From contig VCMS01000163.1 in assembly GCA_022539475.1 (NCBI GenBank), forward strand, positions 1 through 64,000: DNA of 64,000 bases, given 5' to 3'. Below are positions 39,562-49,156 of the stretch, in pieces. Positions within the stretch are counted from its first letter, which is position 1. The number at the start of each line of letters is the position of its first letter. This DNA is from Gracilaria domingensis. Taxonomy: Eukaryota > Rhodophyta > Florideophyceae > Gracilariales > Gracilariaceae. The notes under the pieces are model-generated. The model was not told the origin of the DNA. It worked only from the letters and a program-made list of their open reading frames with translations, and did no database searches. The position numbers and the translations under genes were made by a program.

Positions 39562-39706
39562 AACGGATCTGCGGTCGGGTCTCCAACGGAGGCCGGAACT
39601 TTTATTGGCCTTCCTGGTGAGAGAACGTTTCTTTCAACAGAAACGCTCTGTAGTATGCCGAAATTAGACTATTACACCCATAAACAGAGAGAGAGAGAGA
39701 GAGTCT
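39515..39706 (+). repeat. Dispersed repeat with CCATAAA-(GA)n end, copy C
   Basis: It aligns with copy B over its full length: GATCCGCCTTC, ACGGATC, GGGTCTCCAA, GGAGGCCG, TTGGCCTT, AGAAACGCTC, CCATAAA and a GA run ending near 39706. Confidence 0.7.
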
Positions 39707-40117
39707 TGCGAGCTCTAGCAATCTGCTTTTCAGTTTTCAATGAACTCTGGTAGGAAGGATACATTTTGCCTTCGACAAGACTTTCAGTTTTGCTTTCACA
39801 TCCAACACATCTTTAGCTTCCTTCACTTGCTCATGTAGTGGTCCCATCAAACGTTGATGAGAGTAAAAGGCATAGCCTGGGAGCAGGTTTCAGCAGTTTG
39901 AGCCAAACAATAGAACTTCCGCGGTGACCGCGAACTTCGCAGTGAACTATCAAGGCTTTTGAGTACAATTTTTACGGTGTGTTGGGGTGCAAAACATGCG
40001 TCGAACACATGTGTTCCCAAGGGGTAGATAAGCTCTCAGACAGGGCCTCACTCAAAAGTCCCGACCATCGTCACATCGGGCACATGATCGGCCACATCTA
40101 GTTCCCGCGCCCCGTCG
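39707..40117. promoter_or_regulatory. EF-G2 upstream region with shared AGACAGGGCCTCA
   Basis: The 13-base motif AGACAGGGCCTCA at about 40038-40050 is identical to the end of the EF-Tu upstream element. It lies about 70-80 bp before the EF-G2 ATG. Nothing else is recognised in this stretch. Confidence 0.5.
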
Positions 40118-42413
40118 ATGGCGGCCGCCCTCCGTGCGCTGCTCCGCTCTCGCTGCATCGTGTCTCCTCCTCAATCGCTGTCTCTCCGTCTTCCACGATT
40201 TTTGCACGATGCGTCCAAAGCCTCGACCGCCTCTCCTTCGCGTTCACGCGTGTTCGGCGTCATTGCCCACATAAACTCGGGCAAGACCACCACGTCTGAG
40301 GCCATGCTCTACCATGCGGGCGCCCTTCGTCGCATGGGTAATGTAGATGCAGGTGACACCAGTATGGATTATCTACCGCAGGAGCGACAGCGTGGAATTA
40401 CCATATCAGCCGCTTCATCCTGTTTGCCGTGGCGAGGGCATCGCTTCTTCATTGTTGACTCTCCAGGGCATCTGGACTTTACCTATGAGGTTGAAACTTG
40501 TCTCAGAGCAATCGATTCCGTTCTTGTTCTGCTTGACGCTGTGGCGGCTGTGCAGCCGCAAACAGAGACTGTGTGGCGACAAGCGGATGCCAACAATCTC
40601 CCGCGCGTCGTGTTTGTCAATAAGATGGATCGCGATGCTGCCGATCTTCATCGCGTCGTTCGCAATTTGAAACAGTCTTTCCACACCTCACCGGCCATCT
40701 TACACTACCCAATTTTCGCCCATGGTGTCTTCACCGGTAGTTTCAATCTCTTGCACACTTTTCCCGACCAAGTCACCGACGAACTCCAACCAATCCCATC
40801 TGTGCCCGATGCCTATCACGCGCAAGTCCGTAGAGCCGCAGATGAGCTGCTTGAAACCGTTGCCGACGTTGACGATCAAATCATGAGTCTCTATCTCGAC
40901 AGCCAACCCATTACGCGCCAGCAAATGCGGACTGCGCTCCGTAACGCCTGTATATCCAACAGGTTAGTTCCTGTTCTGTGCGGGTCTTCACTGAAGCGCA
41001 TTGGCGTTGAACAGCTCATGGACGCCGTCGTGGACTACTTACCAGCTCCAACGGAACGAATGTCCGTACACGCCCAGTCTGTCGATAGCCAGCAACCGGT
41101 CAGCCTGTCTACATCTACTGAAGACCCTTTCGTCGCTTATGCGTTCAAGGTCACATATGACAGACATCGCGGACGACTTGTTCACCTACGTGCATTCGCC
41201 GGCTCGCTTCCCGATGGGAAGAAGCTCTTGCTCAATACGACTCAAGGACGGACAGATATGCCTACCAAACTGCTTCGTGTTATAGCAGATAAATTCGTTG
41301 AGATCGATAGCGTCCAGACCGGAGATATATTTGCAGCGGTAAGTCCTTTTTCCACGCGGTCTGGTGCCGATTCGACATAATGTGAATACTAACCGCCAAA
41401 ATGCTGACCATGCGCTCTAGACTGGATTGCAAAACACTCAAACCGGTGATACTATCGTCCTCAAGCACAGTCCAAAGTCGTCTCATGTGGTAATGGAGAC
41501 AGTTCGACCTCCCCCAGCCGTGTTCACAGTTGCCTTGTCTGCCGAGACTAACTCACAGGAGAAAGAGCTCGAGGAGGAATTGTTTCGTTTTGTTGAGGCG
41601 GACGCCTCTCTGGAAACCAGAGTTGATGAAGAAACGGGCGAGATCCTCCTCTCCGGCATGGGCGAGCTACATTTGGAAGTAACTGTTGAGCGAATGAAAC
41701 GCGCGCTGCAGTTCCCCCTACATGTCTCTAAGCCTAGGGTTGCATATCGTGAGAGTGTGACGACCTCAGCGCGTGGGACGGAAGTGTACGACACTGTCAT
41801 TGGCTCTCAACAATTATATGCATGCCTTGATGTTTCTATTGAGCCGTTGGAAGATGATCAGTACCATAATGAAATTGAGGTGAACGGATTCTCGTCGAAG
41901 GAAGAGGATGAGGCCGTTCGACAGGGCTTGAAGGCCGCTCTGGGTCGGGGTGTTTTGCTTGGTAACCCAGTGACGAACATCCGAGCGCGTGCATTTAAAG
42001 GCAAAGATAATGCGGCCGAAGTCGATCTAGTTGCGCTTCGTGCATGCGCAGGAAAAGCGCTACGAAACCTGATTTCCGAATGCTCGCCAACGCTGCTGGA
42101 GCCTGTGATGCTGGTCGAACTGAATGTGCCAGAAGAACATGCGGGAGATGTCATATCAGAGCTCTCGCATCCCATTAGGCGAAGAGGTCTCATAGAATTT
42201 GTTGAACGAGTGGTACATGGTGAGAAGTCGAAGGATGCGAGGCATCTGTGCATGATTCGCGCGAGTGTCCCCGTTGAGGGGCTCGTTGGCTGGGCTAGCA
42301 AAATGCGCTCTTTGACCAAAGGACGAGGGGACATGAGTATGGAGTTCTCATGCTACAGAGCCGTGGATGACTCAACTAAGAGACGAGTTGTGGAGCAATG
42401 GTGCGGTGTTTGA
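40118..42413 (+). CDS. GFM2: Mitochondrial elongation factor G2 (ribosome recycling), one intron
   Basis: EF-G2 (RRF2mt) works with ribosome recycling factor to split mitochondrial ribosomes after termination. Exon 1 (40118-41338) has an Arg/Ser-rich leader (MAAALRALLRSRCIVSPP), P-loop AHINSGKTTTSEAM, switch region GNVDAGDTSMDYLPQERQRG (the G-DVDxGDTxxDxxxQER form typical of EF-G2 rather than EF-G1), DSPGHLDF and NKMDRD. The intron (41339-41420, 82 bp) has GTAAGT, TACTAAC and CTCTAG. Exon 2 (41421-42413) resumes TGLQNTQTGDTI and runs through domains III-V (GMGELHLEVTVERMKR, later SLTKGRGDMSMEFSCY). Total 737 residues, normal length. The stop lies 10 bp from the stop of the convergent sulfotransferase gene. 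Confidence is high for mtEF-G and good for type 2. Confidence 0.9.
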
Positions 42414-42423
42414 AGACTGATTG

Positions 42424-43425
42424 CTAAGGAAGCGATCCCGCATCATATCCGAAATTGCGAAAGTCTTCTGCATATAATTTGGCAACATGCGATAGAACCC
42501 GCTTGTCCATCCATTCTCTGTGCCAATCGCCTCGGTGAGACACGCTCAAGTCGGTGAAAGTTCCACCGTTCATGGATAGTTTCCTGTTCAATTTTGCCAT
42601 ATCACTCGCGAATGATTCCACATGACCGGCTAAATGATATTTGACTTTAGGATACGCACAGGAGTCAGTTTGTGAATCGAACTCAGTGGATAGTTTCGGC
42701 AAGCGCGAGAGAAAGGTGACGAAGAAGCGTGGTGTGAGCAGCTGCATGACTCTTTCGTCGTCACCCAGTGGAATTCCTCGCACTTTCGAAACAAACGATC
42801 GATAGGACTCCGAATGCAGTCCGTCCTTTGTTGCGTTTTGATAAATGATGTGAAGCCTGGTCATTGGATGTCGAACAAACAAGAATCGGAATATATTATC
42901 ACTGTAGAGTAACCTTTCTCGATCGCGGATTGAGAGCTGGGAGAGTGGGCGTAGAGCGTATACGTTGGAGAGATGGTCGCGCAGGGCAGCATCCCAAGTG
43001 CCGCCCACCGAGCAGTACAAGCCCTTCGCTCTATCTTTGCGGTCTACTAAAACAACGAGTCTATCAACCAACGTAGAAGACAAGAAGGTGCGAGGGAATA
43101 GCATTGGCCCGGTAAGCATGTCTGCCGACTGCCACTGGAGCGCGTACGGAATGAAAGGGGCAAGCGGACGTGGTTGTTCTTTTCGACGCTGATCTACCTC
43201 GTTGAGTGGGACAAGCGACTCGTCTTCCGGGTGTGCGCATGCTTGCTTCCTGTAAATTCCGCGGTACACATCCTCAATTGGCACGCGATCACCGCATGCG
43301 AAGGCGTGCGGGTGCAGTATGCGATTGGCGCTCTTGCGGAGAAGGATGAAGGCGAAGAGGATCGCGGCGAGCCGACAAGGAAGGAAGCGCTCAGCGGTGG
43401 GACGAGACGGACGACTGCGGATCAT
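42424..43425 (-). CDS. Carbohydrate sulfotransferase (Sulfotransfer_2 type)
   Basis: The protein has 333 residues from the first ATG; the frame upstream opens only at TTG. A basic N-terminus precedes a short hydrophobic span (LAAILFAFILL, about 19-29), suggesting a Golgi type II protein. The family layout of chondroitin/HNK-1 type sulfotransferases is visible: a 5' PAPS loop in degenerate form (YCSVGGTWDAALRDHL), the 3'-phosphate loop FRFLFVRHPMTRLHIIYQNA, and near the C-terminus Y-H-L-A-GHVESFASDM. It would sulfate wall or matrix polysaccharides. The GGTWDAAL sequence replaces the usual K-V-x-C/S-T-x-W motif, so activity is less certain. It faces EF-G2 tail to tail. Confidence 0.78.
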   Translation of the reverse strand: MIRSRPSRPTAERFLPCRLAAILFAFILLRKSANRILHPHAFACGDRVPIEDVYRGIYRKQACAHPEDESLVPLNEVDQRRKEQPRPLAPFIPYALQWQSADMLTGPMLFPRTFLSSTLVDRLVVLVDRKDRAKGLYCSVGGTWDAALRDHLSNVYALRPLSQLSIRDRERLLYSDNIFRFLFVRHPMTRLHIIYQNATKDGLHSESYRSFVSKVRGIPLGDDERVMQLLTPRFFVTFLSRLPKLSTEFDSQTDSCAYPKVKYHLAGHVESFASDMAKLNRKLSMNGGTFTDLSVSHRGDWHREWMDKRVLSHVAKLYAEDFRNFGYDAGSLP

Positions 43426-43706
43426 GGGGAAGGGGTGAGCGGCAATGGGAGTCGCGAGACTTTTTGACGTGGATGCCACTGGCGGATGTACCAACGGTGC
43501 TGCTTTGTACCTTCGCAGATCCGTTCGGATACTTTAGAACAACAAACCACCAACAAAAAGGAGCGGATTTTTATTTGCGTTTGGCGCAGTGCCACGTGTC
43601 GCTTGTTCTTTCGTCTGCACAACTTGTCATGGCGCGTCCCGCGCTGTCCACCTGCGTCAGATACGATGCGTATCCTATGAGCATTGAGCAGCTTCTTCTC
43701 TTTCGG

Positions 43707-44471
43707 CTAGTGTTTTGCAAGGTTGTGCTGCCAGATGCCGTGCAGTTGGTCACAAACTCTATAACAAATAGAGCAGCAGTATTCGCCATTGTATTCGTAA
43801 TAGTTGAAAACCTGCCCCATTTCGGCCGAAAGATTGCGGTCCATATGCAGCTGCTTCAGATGACACGCCAATCCATCGCTATCAGGGAAGTAAGCGTCAC
43901 AGGTACAGCATCGATACATGCAATGACCTGGGTTACATGCGGCAAAACGGGCCAGATCATCGGCCCTTTCGTTTTCCGAATCTCCGTTGTGCGCGTACAC
44001 ATGCTCGTATGAAATTCTAGACCCATTCTCTTCAATGCTGCGATCAACTGAAAACACTTCGCTCCAAATGTCGGAATGGGCCCTGAGGTTGATTTTGCCA
44101 TATATTCCGTTCACAACGTACTGGCTATCAGAACGCACGACAAAGTCAAACGATTCGCGACAGTCCGGACGCCCATCATCCAGTGAATCATGTTTATGAG
44201 CAGCAGTTCTACGACATCTGCTGCCATCCGCGTTAAGGTGCACCGGGTGTCCCATCTTAAGCACCTCGCGTAAAAGGTTCTGCGCGAACATCACGGCGCG
44301 AATTTCAGCCCGGCTGTTACTCTGCGACGGGTTGCAGAAGTCGCACAGCTGACGACAAGCCTCCGCCGTTGCTCCAGGAAGAGAGACGACGGCGCCCCAT
44401 CCTCCAACAGCATACGGCTGTCCATTGTGGAGGGAAGAACCGTCCACGGTGACCACGATGTCGCTAAACAT
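43707..44471 (-). CDS. RNase H1-type nuclease fused to two C2H2 zinc fingers
   Basis: The protein has 254 residues from the ATG at 44471; upstream codons include only GTG. Residues 1-175 form an RNase H fold with all four acidic residues: IVVTVDGSSL, NSRAEIRAVM, VVRSDSQYVVNGIYG and SENERADDLAR. This enzyme cuts RNA in RNA:DNA hybrids. An extra Arg/His/Asp-rich insert (about 82-105) separates strands. The C-terminus carries two C2H2 fingers, RCCTCDAYFPDSDGLACHLK and CSICYRVCDQLHGIWQHNLA. Usual eukaryotic RNase H1 has an N-terminal hybrid-binding domain instead, which is absent. The fingers may guide substrate choice (inference). A relic of a retroelement is possible, but no RT is nearby and the frame is intact. 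It is about 280 bp upstream of the sulfotransferase gene on the same strand. Confidence 0.85.
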   Translation of the reverse strand: MFSDIVVTVDGSSLHNGQPYAVGGWGAVVSLPGATAEACRQLCDFCNPSQSNSRAEIRAVMFAQNLLREVLKMGHPVHLNADGSRCRRTAAHKHDSLDDGRPDCRESFDFVVRSDSQYVVNGIYGKINLRAHSDIWSEVFSVDRSIEENGSRISYEHVYAHNGDSENERADDLARFAACNPGHCMYRCCTCDAYFPDSDGLACHLKQLHMDRNLSAEMGQVFNYYEYNGEYCCSICYRVCDQLHGIWQHNLAKH

Positions 44472-44992
44472 GATGGGCAACACAATTGCTGAGGGGCTTG
44501 TAGGGGGATGAACGATGGCAGATGGTGGTGTCTGCGAGAGGTGACGAGCGCTATCGGCGGCTAGGGAATACTCTTTAAGTATTTACTTCCGCCAGCGAGT
44601 GACGCCTCGTCTCTGAGCTGTCTGGCATAGACGAGGCTGTGCAGCACATCAGAATCTGCAACTGTTGATCCCTATCCTCATTTCATTTGGATCACATCGG
44701 CAACGAGTGCTGCGGGCCTACAGCTGTAATCTATTCAGTGAATGTGGGCCGTTTACAGAGTAAGTGCACTTTCTCCGAAAGACTGTGCATTTCCAGACTG
44801 TCTGGAAAAGTCTGGAAATGCACGCAAAGTGCGCCCACTTCGGTAATATAATTCCACACTGGTTCTTCGCGCCCGTTTGAAAGCATTAGCTTCAGGATTT
44901 AGTTTAAGCTTGGTTTGTTCGTTCGCTAGAGAGAGGGCAGCTCTAATAAAACTAGGCGGCCTTGTTTCTTTCACTCCCATTGTCAACGAACA
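44472..44992. other. Divergent promoter region, RNase H fusion and CPSF30
   Basis: This 520-bp gap separates the divergent RNase H fusion and CPSF30 genes. It contains a strong nested hairpin at 44766-44832. No gene is seen. Confidence 0.5.
44766..44832. repeat. Nested inverted repeat
   Basis: Inner perfect 15-bp arms (GTGCATTTCCAGACT, 44785-44799 and 44809-44823) are flanked by an outer 7-bp pair (GCACTTT, 44766-44772; AAAGTGC, 44826-44832). Confidence 0.85.
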
Positions 44993-45670
44993 ATGGTAGC
45001 TCCAGGCGAGTCACAATTCGCCCCCCACAGAAACCAAGTCTTCACCTTTGAAGTGGAAAACGGCTTAGACCAGGTTCGCAAGCTAGACGAGACCGCCTCG
45101 GGAACCTACACAGATTTATGTAAAGACTTCTTTTCCAATCACGGATGCACGCGTGGAGAGCGCTGTGCATGGCGTCACGCACGCAATGACCGTCTCATTG
45201 TATGTAAGCATTATCTAAGAGGTCTTTGCAAGAAACAAGATATGTGCGACTATTTGCATTCTGTCGATTATGGAAGAATGCCAGAATGCTACTTCTACTC
45301 AAAGTTTCAAGAGTGCTCCAATGCTGAATGTTTTTATCGACACGTTGATCCAGACAAAAAGAAGAAGAATGAATGTCCGTATTACATCAGAGGGTTTTGT
45401 CGCCACGGGCCAAAGTGTCGTCATCGACATGTTCAGAGAGTTGCCTGTGGAAACTATCTGGCTGGATTTTGTAAGAATGGGCCGGACTGTGTGTTTGGAC
45501 ATGCGCGTTTTGAAATCCCGCGCAGCTCTGAAGATGATGACAGGTTCGGTGACGGAATTGACCGCTTTGGCTTCAGCAGGTCGCGAGGACCTGCCCCAAG
45601 ACTAATTACTCACAAGAATGGAACGATAGCCACAGCTGCCGGAATTATGCCACATGGTAGCCCCACATGA
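44993..45670 (+). CDS. CPSF4: CPSF30/Yth1-like CCCH zinc-finger protein
   Basis: CPSF30 is the subunit of the cleavage and polyadenylation factor that reads the poly(A) signal. The 225-residue protein has five tandem CCCH fingers in the family order: LCKDFFSNHGCTRGERCAWRH, VCKHYLRGLCKKQDMCDYLH, ECYFYSKFQECSNAECFYRH, ECPYYIRGFCRHGPKCRHRH and ACGNYLAGFCKNGPDCVFGH. The last two spacing patterns fit Yth1. No C-terminal zinc knuckle (animal) or YTH domain (plant) is present, as in yeast. The ATG at 44993 is the first in frame. The tail is Gly/Arg-rich. The frame is intronless. Confidence 0.92.
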   Translation: MVAPGESQFAPHRNQVFTFEVENGLDQVRKLDETASGTYTDLCKDFFSNHGCTRGERCAWRHARNDRLIVCKHYLRGLCKKQDMCDYLHSVDYGRMPECYFYSKFQECSNAECFYRHVDPDKKKKNECPYYIRGFCRHGPKCRHRHVQRVACGNYLAGFCKNGPDCVFGHARFEIPRSSEDDDRFGDGIDRFGFSRSRGPAPRLITHKNGTIATAAGIMPHGSPT

Positions 45671-46814
45671 ACACCTCTCGTGCCGTGGTTGGAATGTCAT
45701 TCGCCTCACTCTTTCAGTCTTCTAACTTGACGACCAACCGTGTCTCGCGGACATGTGAACGTTAGGATGACCCTTGCAATAAACGAACATACATGCTTTG
45801 GACCAAGAAGTATGCTATCGGTCCCAAGTAAACCTTCAATCTTTTCGCATATCTGTAATCTATTCCTTCTCTGCAAAAACTTTGCTCATACCGGTAGTGA
45901 TGCCGTACAAAGAAACGCACGTCTTCTTCTCATAAATTCCTGCACTTTCGCTGTGACGTGTGGCAATAGGGAGGTGGGCCAATTCGTACACTTTTAACAT
46001 GACGTGCAATCTTCCGCAATCTCGCTCGCAAGAAACGACCCCTATTACTGCACTCAATAAAACCGTTGCCTTCCTCTACACTCGTTAAGTGCATTTTGTC
46101 CCGAATGACTTCCGTGTTGTTCGAATCTTCATATATATAGCATCGTAGCTGGAGACCATATCGCGATTGACAAACTGTCTATTGCGCTATGGGCAATGCA
46201 ACGGCTCTGTAGATACATACCGTTGAGGAGGGGAGACCTTGTTCAGTAACGAGGATAGAATGCCATTGTGGGCCAGATATTTTGCCCTTGTTCTGGATGC
46301 GTCAAATGGGGCAGACGAAGTTCTTGGAAAAGGCGTTCTGGTCCATCCTTTCTTCAATGTGACTACGTGTAGTTCCAGTCCAAGAAGAAACCCTACAAAC
46401 CCTGCAATAATTCAAAGCGTCCAGGAACTGACCACGTTTTCGTCACGGTAACGTTACTTTCAGCCTTGTCATGCTACATTTTTGGCATCGTACACATCTA
46501 CTACGCGCCCCCGTTTTCAGTCCCCGGAAGGAGTGAGCCTGCCATTACCTGCATGCTCTAGAGATATAAGGATACCCTTGTACTCTTTTTCCTGTAGCCA
46601 CAGTGCAAACAGTGCCCTACTTTCAATGATTGCCAAGCCACGATTTGTAGAAGAATTGTAGTAAAGTATCTCAGAGAGCAAAGTTCATGTTCACCTGTGT
46701 CTGTACTGCTTCCCGTTCTCCAAGACTAAATTTGTTCCTAACCTTTGGAATCTCAAAGACAGAAACCCAGTGTTGAGGAACTAAAGAAGCGCAACCGTTT
46801 ATGCGATTATAATC
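45671..46814. other. Intergenic, no gene recognised
   Basis: This stretch holds the 3' side of CPSF30 and the promoter of the EF-hand gene. Open frames are short and most lack ATG starts. A TATA-like run (ATATATATAG) near 46131-46140 has no gene close downstream. Confidence 0.45.
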
Positions 46815-47999
46815 ATGGGCGAAGGGACACAACGCGGAAATCAAGCAAGTGCTCGCGCTCACGAAACTTGCAAGGCTCTTGTTCTTCGGAAAGCGTTCAA
46901 CGTGTACGACAAAGATGGGTCTGGCACCATTGATTATGAAGAGCTTCGAAGGCTTCTGCAAGACTTGTGTTGGCCATGTGACGATGCGTTTGTCCAACGT
47001 GCAATCACTGTCTTGGACACAGATAACTCGGGAGAGATTGGATTCTCCGAGTTCCTCAAATGGACAGAATTTGCATACAGCGCCAGAATCTTGTACAGAG
47101 ACGAAGTCTGCCCCTCTCCAGTGGGGGCTTCTCAGCCAAAAGTTGAAGCTTGCGAAGTCCAGGGCGCCCAGTCTTCTCCCTGGATACGTCGAGTGCTGCA
47201 AGAGAACAATCAACAGCTAGAAAGAGCAAGGTCTGGTATGGGTAGTACACCACTTTCAACAGTTTTCGAAGAATCCGAGTGTCAAAGTGAATACGAGCGC
47301 CATTGCAATTATCCAAAAGAAAGCCAAGCAAGCGGAGAAAACATGGAAGGTTTGCCATCAAACTTCACCCTGCTTTCTCCCCGTCGTAGAGGTGGCCATG
47401 GAAGTGCAAATAGTCTCAGGCAGGGGCGATTCTCGAGTGCGTGTAGTAGACTGGGAGGCGACGAACGAACGGGAGGCGACGACGAAGTCGAATTCAGCGC
47501 ACCTATTACCAAAATGGCAAAAATGGCTTTAGGCCAAAACGCAGACTTGAGAGGGACCACATCTCGAATCAGGTCAAAATCAGTTGAGGGTTTTCAACGA
47601 TTCGAAGATGTTCCTCGAGGACGGGAGCGAAACCGAGGAGAGGGAAAGAAGTCAGGACCACGAGTGCGTTCCAAAGCTACGGCGCGGATGCTTTGGGCAT
47701 GTGAACAATTAGGATCGAAGTCTATGGCGGATGATTCCGAGGAAGAGGAATTGGATACTCCTAGTGCGAGGAAGAGTATACAACCAGTGACCAGCATGGG
47801 CGGAAAGAGGATGAAACCTGAAGACGAAGAGGGAAACAAAGTACTGATGCCAGCGTTCCGAAGCGAAGGATCACGCAGTCGGAGGTTTTCTTGTGTTGAA
47901 AATCCATCGTGGTTCGCAAAAGTTTCAAACCAGACTAAGGTTACCGAAAAATCCAAAGTTGTTAGGGTTATGGATGTGAAGAAGACTAGTTCGATATAA
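46815..47999 (+). CDS. EF-hand calcium-binding protein with long basic tail
   Basis: The protein has 394 residues. Two canonical EF-hand loops are near the N-terminus: DKDGSGTIDYEEL (about 32-44) and DTDNSGEIGFSEF (about 68-80). Both keep the calcium ligands at loop positions 1, 3, 5 and 12. They form one pair. The rest (about 110-394) is low complexity, Ser/Arg/Glu-rich, with motifs such as SPRRRGGHGS and GRERNRGEGKKSG and several basic stretches. It looks disordered and possibly phosphorylated. No kinase or membrane segment is seen. It probably acts as a calcium sensor for an unknown partner (inference). The ATG at 46815 is the first in frame. There are no introns. Confidence 0.8.
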   Translation: MGEGTQRGNQASARAHETCKALVLRKAFNVYDKDGSGTIDYEELRRLLQDLCWPCDDAFVQRAITVLDTDNSGEIGFSEFLKWTEFAYSARILYRDEVCPSPVGASQPKVEACEVQGAQSSPWIRRVLQENNQQLERARSGMGSTPLSTVFEESECQSEYERHCNYPKESQASGENMEGLPSNFTLLSPRRRGGHGSANSLRQGRFSSACSRLGGDERTGGDDEVEFSAPITKMAKMALGQNADLRGTTSRIRSKSVEGFQRFEDVPRGRERNRGEGKKSGPRVRSKATARMLWACEQLGSKSMADDSEEEELDTPSARKSIQPVTSMGGKRMKPEDEEGNKVLMPAFRSEGSRSRRFSCVENPSWFAKVSNQTKVTEKSKVVRVMDVKKTSSI

Positions 48000-49156
48000 G
48001 GAATTTGAATTTCATTAGGGGACGTCAAGTGAAAGAACGAACTTGACGATGGTGGAAACCAAAGCTACGGCTGCTTTATTCAAATTATCTTACCTCTTGC
48101 GGTGATGGCAACGTCGATAGGTACGGAAGATATTACCAAGGGCGCATTGAGACAATTAAGGAAGAATCCAAGACGACGAGTCTTTTGGCAGCTGTATTAT
48201 GAGGAAACAACCGTAACCAGGACGTAGCAATGCCTCTATGAGTTCAGTGGATTGGCAACGAAGCAGTTCCATGGGTCAAAAAGTTATATCAGTCCGCTTT
48301 GTAGGAAATGAAACTTCTGAGTTTTCCCAAGGAGCACGACTAACACTTTAGTTGTACGAGACTGAGATTAGGAAAGAACAGGACAATAGTTTTGTTACGA
48401 TGCAGACTCTGCCATGGCCAACGCGGACGATTCGCCTTTGCTTGTGACAGCCGGGAAATATGATGCAAGCCAAGTAGCATGTGTTCCGACCGATTTTCGC
48501 ACTTGTAACCGCACGTACAGCATGCGAGAGAGTGATGAGGGATTCTAAAGTAGAATGAAAGGGGATGCTACCATTGTAATCTTAGAAACAGTACCGTCGG
48601 TACACATCAATGTCAAACGTGGGGGGAGTCGGAAGTTTTGCCCTCGTCTTTTTGAGGCAAGAACGGCTTCGAGTAATACCGGTAATCGAAAAACAAACCC
48701 CGCGAAGAAACCATCGATTCCATTGTAGTCTATGCATAGAGACCTGCACATGGTTTATTGTAGAAACCAACTGCAAAGCCCGAGAGAGAAGGTATGTCAA
48801 ATCATTAAACTAACCGTCGGGTACGTACATCATGATGTGCTTGCGTTGAGGCGGTGAACTCGGATTGGTTTGCCGGGCTTTGGGTGCCGAATTGTGATCT
48901 TGACAATTTTGAAAACTGTGGGTCTCATCGTCGCCGCCGCCTTGCTACTAGGCTACTTGCTACCGCTTGTATCGTGCATTTCGGCCATTCGGCTTTGCTT
49001 TTCACGCTTCGTCCTTCCCTACTTCTCTGCCCCTGGCCTCTGCTCATTCTTTGGCTGGCGTTTGAACTGAACATCAAGAACTAGTCTGCGCAAAGACTAT
49101 TCGCGTAACACTCTTGTACACTATCTTTGTCGAACCGCCACGTTCAGTTTCTCCAG
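48000..49156. other. Intergenic, includes palindrome and DUF2462 promoter
   Basis: No gene is supported. A plus-strand frame at 48870-49070 would encode a hydrophobic peptide (LILKTVGLIVAAALLLGY-like) but has no ATG. A palindrome copy lies at 48592-48602. Confidence 0.45.
48592..48602. repeat. 11-bp palindrome TACCGNCGGTA, copy 4
   Basis: The sequence reads TACCGTCGGTA, about 560 bp upstream of the DUF2462 gene start. Confidence 0.6.

Noticed and set aside
48870-49070. Hydrophobic small-protein frame just before the DUF2462 gene
   Set aside because: No ATG start and no family. It more likely overlaps the promoter.
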